Source of the DNA: Candidatus Aegiribacteria sp.
GTDB lineage: Bacteria; Fermentibacterota; Fermentibacteria; Fermentibacterales; Fermentibacteraceae
Reading direction: 5' to 3'
DNA length: 9,080 bases
Assembly: GCA_030634715.1 (NCBI GenBank)
Contig: DAOWAG010000031.1
Span: forward strand, 1 to 9,080
The notes beneath the pieces were generated by a model that saw only the letters and a list, made by a program, of their open reading frames with translations, was not told the DNA's origin and did not search any database. Every line of letters begins with the position of its first letter. The stretch's first letter is position 1. Shown piece by piece: positions 6,200 to 9,080 of the stretch. A program made the position numbers and the translations under genes.

Positions 6200-8069
6200 C
6201 ATAGCGCTCCAGATGATTGATAACTCCTGATCTGAAAAGGAGTAACCCAAACTGATCATAAACCTCATTTCGAATCTTTGTTATAGAAGTTCGAACGAAA
6301 TCCTTCCGTGGAGGATCAAGTTTCAGTTTCTCAAGTGCGATAGCTAACTCTTCATGTGATGCGATGATATAACCCGCTCCTGATGTAGATATTTCATTAA
6401 TGAAAGCATCGAAATTTTCGTAATGTGGACCAACAATAGTGGGTACTCCCCTCATAAGGGGTTCAAGCACATTGTGCCCCCCGACAGGCACAAGGGTTCC
6501 CCCTACGAAAGCCGCTTTTCCGACACCATACAATCGAGACAGTACACCATGCAGATCAAGCAGAACACTGTCATATTCTTTTGTATCTCTTGTATTTACA
6601 ATTTCTGTCCATCTGACGGGAGAGAAACCGTTGTTTTTCATTATAGCTGTTACTTCATCAATTCTCTCCAGGTGTCTTGGCGCTAGAACAGGGAAATATC
6701 CAGCTTTTCGAGAGGCTTTCAGAATGGTTTCTTCCTCACCCCTTCTGGTTGATCCAGCGACAAGAACAGGAAGGTCGGTTTGGAGCATATTATGCCATTC
6801 CAGAGGTGGGTCACCATGATCAGAGCAGGACTTTGAATCACCTGTTACTGTGATAGTATCAGGATTAGCGCCAAGTAACTCAAAGTATTCAGCATCTTTA
6901 CTGCTACGCGCAAGGATACCTGAGAAACACTGGAGCATTCTTCTGAGCAATGGTTTGAATATGCGGTAACCCTTCAGGCTTCGTTTCGAGAGTCTGCCGT
7001 TGACAATCATGCATGGAATACTGGATTCAAGTGTTTCAAGGATAGTATTCGGCCAGATTTCAGTCTCTGTAATTATCAGAGCCCTTGGTTTTATTCGCCG
7101 GATGAATCTTTGTGTAAATAGCGGTGTATCAAGAGGGCTGAAACTGCCTGGAAGGTTCATCCTATCTATGAATAACCGTCCCGAAGGAGTGAAACAGGTA
7201 ATCCAGACTGGAATCTTTCTTTCATCAAGGTAGGATATAAAGGGAAGAAGTCCGTTCAGTTCACCAAGAGATGAGCCATGAAGCCAGACAGGATTACTGT
7301 TATTTTCCGACACATAGCCCTGTCTTTCTTTTCTTTCCCTTGCTGATCTGAATTTAAGCGCCAGTATTACCGGTGTGTGAAGAATGTAACCAGCGGATCT
7401 TAAAATAAATCTGAGAAATCGAGCGGATGGAGATGTGAAAAGATCTGCAGAGCGAGTAACTCTTGAAAGCTCCCTCTCTATTCTGTCCAGCCAGATATCG
7501 GGATCATCCCCCCTTTTCATTGGTGAAAAAGGCCTTCCTTCAACAACACTTACCCGCGCAAAAGGCAGTGGAAGCAGAAAACTGTCCCAGGAGGAGAAAT
7601 GCAGGGCAGGCCAGGCTGAAGTCCCCATTGGAACAACAAGTCTGCCACCCAACCTGGATATATGAGCAAGACCCGTCTTCACTTTTTCCGCAGGACCTCT
7701 TGGACCGTCCGGTGTAATTGCGCAGTCTAATCCATTCCTGAGTTTGCCGGCCATCTCCCCCAGTGCTCTCATACCTCCTCTGCTACTGGAACCCCGAACA
7801 GTTGAAAAACCCATCGAATGAAGAACATTTGTTACATACTCTCCATCCCTGTTCTGGCTCACAAGAACAGTGATACCCTCATTTCGGTGCGTATGAATCA
7901 ACGGAAGCTGTCTTCCATGCCAGAATGCGAAGAATACGGCTCTACCCCGGATCTGTCCTGTTTGTATACCGAGTGTAGAAACATAGAACACTCGCCATGA
8001 GCTGCCTGTCAGCCTCATGAATATTCTTCCGCATACGCGGGAGAGCTTGATTAAATCAGGGAGTTTCAT
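6186..8069 (-). CDS. waaA: Fusion: DUF374 LPLAT-family acyltransferase domain + Kdo transferase WaaA (KdtA)
   Basis: The 627-residue product has two domains. Residues 1 to about 210 match DUF374 (COG2121, lysophospholipid acyltransferase superfamily): FWHGR at 49-53, SQNRDGE at 71-77, VRGSSSRGG at 91-99, ITPDGPRGP at 118-126. Residues about 215-627 are a complete WaaA, which adds Kdo from CMP-Kdo to lipid IVA: GSSLGE at 265-270 with candidate catalytic base Glu270, ITETEIWPN at 333-341, NGRLS at 357-361, APRHLER at 463-469, and the CMP-Kdo-side signature FVGGTLVPVGGHNVLEP at 521-537. A membrane-associating segment precedes the WaaA part (about 218-240). No Met lies between residue 184 and residue 304, so a separate waaA ATG is unlikely. 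The frame opens at 8147, but ATG 8069 starts where DUF374 similarity begins and overlaps the lpxB stop by 14 nt. ATG 8081 has no ribosome site. The acyl substrate is unknown, and no classical HX4D/E motif is evident. Confidence 0.92.
   Translation of the reverse strand: MKLPDLIKLSRVCGRIFMRLTGSSWRVFYVSTLGIQTGQIRGRAVFFAFWHGRQLPLIHTHRNEGITVLVSQNRDGEYVTNVLHSMGFSTVRGSSSRGGMRALGEMAGKLRNGLDCAITPDGPRGPAEKVKTGLAHISRLGGRLVVPMGTSAWPALHFSSWDSFLLPLPFARVSVVEGRPFSPMKRGDDPDIWLDRIERELSRVTRSADLFTSPSARFLRFILRSAGYILHTPVILALKFRSARERKERQGYVSENNSNPVWLHGSSLGELNGLLPFISYLDERKIPVWITCFTPSGRLFIDRMNLPGSFSPLDTPLFTQRFIRRIKPRALIITETEIWPNTILETLESSIPCMIVNGRLSKRSLKGYRIFKPLLRRMLQCFSGILARSSKDAEYFELLGANPDTITVTGDSKSCSDHGDPPLEWHNMLQTDLPVLVAGSTRRGEEETILKASRKAGYFPVLAPRHLERIDEVTAIMKNNGFSPVRWTEIVNTRDTKEYDSVLLDLHGVLSRLYGVGKAAFVGGTLVPVGGHNVLEPLMRGVPTIVGPHYENFDAFINEISTSGAGYIIASHEELAIALEKLKLDPPRKDFVRTSITKIRNEVYDQFGLLLFRSGVINHLERYDEET
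6200..6210 (-). promoter_or_regulatory. Shine-Dalgarno site deciding the lpxK start
   Basis: GGAG on the minus strand (6207-6210), inside the waaA 3' end, is 7 nt from the ATG at 6199 and 4 nt from the ATG at 6202. The upstream ATG at 6268 is not needed to explain any family-conserved sequence. Confidence 0.6.
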
Positions 8070-9080
8070 TTTTGATCTCATTGTAGAGGAGTCTGGCTGC
8101 CCTTTCCGCTCCACCTGGTTCACCAAGAGCATTGCGAACACATTCAAGATCTGACAGCGCTCTTTCTCTTGTTCTTGATTCGGACAGCAGAGGAATTATC
8201 AGTTCTGCGATACTTTCCGATGTAACATTATTCTGAATGAGCTCAGGCGCGACGTCTTTTTCTGAGACTATATTCGCCATACCTATTCTGTTCACGCCTC
8301 GTACAAGCATCTTTGCGAGGAAATACGTCAATCGCGATGTTCTGTAAGTAATGATGAATGGAATCCCCCAGAGTGCAGTCTCCAGAGTAGCAGTGCCGGA
8401 ACATACAACTGCAGCAGAAGCATTTTGAAGTGAAGCGCTTATTGAATTAACAAGTGTTACTCCTGCGGTGTTTCGGGCGCGGTCATACAATTCTGATGGG
8501 ACAGATTCTGTCACAGCTACAGAAGCGTTCCTGATAATGCCCCTGCTTTGAAGAATGGAATAAGCATCAAGCATCGTATCGAGGAGACTGTCAACTTCCT
8601 GTTCGCGGCTTCCAGGTAAAAAAGCCAGATGACCGGAAGATTCCGAATTCGTCGGTTCTGGGATTGAGTCAACCAGCGGATGACCAGCGCATACAGCCCT
8701 GACTCCGTGACGATTGTAGAATTCAACCTCGAATTCGAACAGAGTTATCATAAGGTCTACGCTCTCCCGGATCTTTCTAATCCTTCTTTTGCCCCATGCC
8801 CAGAGCTGTGGAGATATGTAATAGATGACCTTGAAACCCTTTTTCTTAGCCCATTGCGCCAGTGGTATATTAAAGCCTGGATAGTCAACCAGAAGAATCG
8901 CATCAGGATTTTCAGAGATGATAAGTGATTTCATCTCTTTTCTCAGACAGCGAAACCTGTTCAAAGATGACAGTACTTCCGCGAACCCCATTACTGAGTA
9001 TTCTTCAAGATCGAACAACACATTTACACCTGTGCCCGAAAGAGTACTGCCTCCCAGACCGGAAGCTTCAATCGGAACTA
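8056..9080 (-). CDS. lpxB: Lipid-A-disaccharide synthase LpxB (5' end outside window)
   Basis: LpxB (glycosyltransferase family 19) joins UDP-2,3-diacylglucosamine and lipid X to form the lipid A disaccharide 1-phosphate, the substrate of LpxK. The visible part is 340 residues, and the reading frame stays open to the window edge. A GTG at 9021 is not the start, because the residues before it (GLGGSTLSGTGVNVLFD) match the conserved LpxB GIGGP-type region. Counting from the edge, the family motifs are YSVMGFAEVL (27-36), YISPQLWAWGKRR (87-99), AGHPLVDSIP (131-140), FLPGSREQEV (153-162), and later CSGTATLE, TYRTSRLTY and RIGMANIVSEKDVAPELIQ. About 40 N-terminal residues are missing, including the GEASGD-type motif. 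It is the most upstream visible gene of the operon, so the promoter lies beyond the window. It overlaps the next gene by 14 nt. Confidence 0.95.
   Translation of the reverse strand, partial: VPIEASGLGGSTLSGTGVNVLFDLEEYSVMGFAEVLSSLNRFRCLRKEMKSLIISENPDAILLVDYPGFNIPLAQWAKKKGFKVIYYISPQLWAWGKRRIRKIRESVDLMITLFEFEVEFYNRHGVRAVCAGHPLVDSIPEPTNSESSGHLAFLPGSREQEVDSLLDTMLDAYSILQSRGIIRNASVAVTESVPSELYDRARNTAGVTLVNSISASLQNASAAVVCSGTATLETALWGIPFIITYRTSRLTYFLAKMLVRGVNRIGMANIVSEKDVAPELIQNNVTSESIAELIIPLLSESRTRERALSDLECVRNALGEPGGAERAARLLYNEIKNETP

Noticed and set aside
6200..6268. Longer LpxK start at the ATG at 6268
   Set aside because: It would overlap the waaA coding region by 83 nt, and the added residues are not LpxK-like. 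ATG 6199/6202 has GGAG upstream.
6439..6819. 126-residue plus-strand frame opposite waaA
   Set aside because: It is antisense to the conserved WaaA C-terminal motifs and has no recognisable domain.
8070..8147. Longer start of the DUF374-WaaA fusion at 8147
   Set aside because: It would overlap lpxB by 92 nt, and the extra residues match no family. Similarity to DUF374 begins at the ATG at 8069.
9019..9021. GTG at 9021 as the lpxB start
   Set aside because: The upstream codons to the window edge encode conserved LpxB sequence (GLGG...VLFDLEE), so the gene continues beyond the window.

Overview
The window looks like a chromosomal segment of a Gram-negative (diderm) bacterium of moderate GC content. 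Three enzymes of lipid A/Kdo synthesis (LpxB, WaaA, LpxK) show that it makes lipopolysaccharide. The convergent plus-strand gene ends in a domain that reads like a type IX secretion (T9SS, Por) C-terminal sorting signal, which points to the FCB group or a related candidate phylum rather than to Proteobacteria. The phylum assignment is inference from family knowledge; nothing here fixes a genus.

Layout. Positions 1-1256 (+) hold the 3' part of a large secreted protein: FG-GAP/VCBS-type repeats of exactly 51 residues, a beta-sandwich-like linker region and a T9SS-like sorting domain. A 149-bp convergent intergenic region (1257-1405) holds a good terminator hairpin and a second perfect inverted repeat. 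Everything else is on the minus strand. In transcription order (right to left) the genes are lpxB (5' end outside the window), a fused DUF374-acyltransferase/waaA gene, lpxK, nadB and a MepS/Spr-like NlpC/P60 lipoprotein. These five are packed with overlaps of 14, 14 and 4 nt and one 10-nt gap, so they are almost certainly one operon. After a 164-bp gap with a possible promoter come two SAM-dependent methyltransferase genes, 16 nt apart.

How they fit together. LpxB makes the lipid A disaccharide, LpxK phosphorylates it at the 4' position, and the WaaA half of the fusion adds Kdo. The DUF374 half belongs to the lysophospholipid acyltransferase superfamily and may acylate a lipid A intermediate (inference). 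The NlpC/P60 lipoprotein probably trims peptidoglycan, so four of the five operon genes serve the envelope. nadB (L-aspartate oxidase, NAD synthesis) is the metabolic outsider, tightly coupled on both sides.

Start sites needed correction. The longest reading frames for nadB, lpxK and the waaA fusion all run deep into the upstream gene, and internal starts with suitable spacing or Shine-Dalgarno sequences fit better. No tRNA, rRNA, CRISPR array, insertion sequence or phage gene was seen. The most unusual feature is the DUF374-WaaA fusion. I do not see convincing evidence of a wholly new system.
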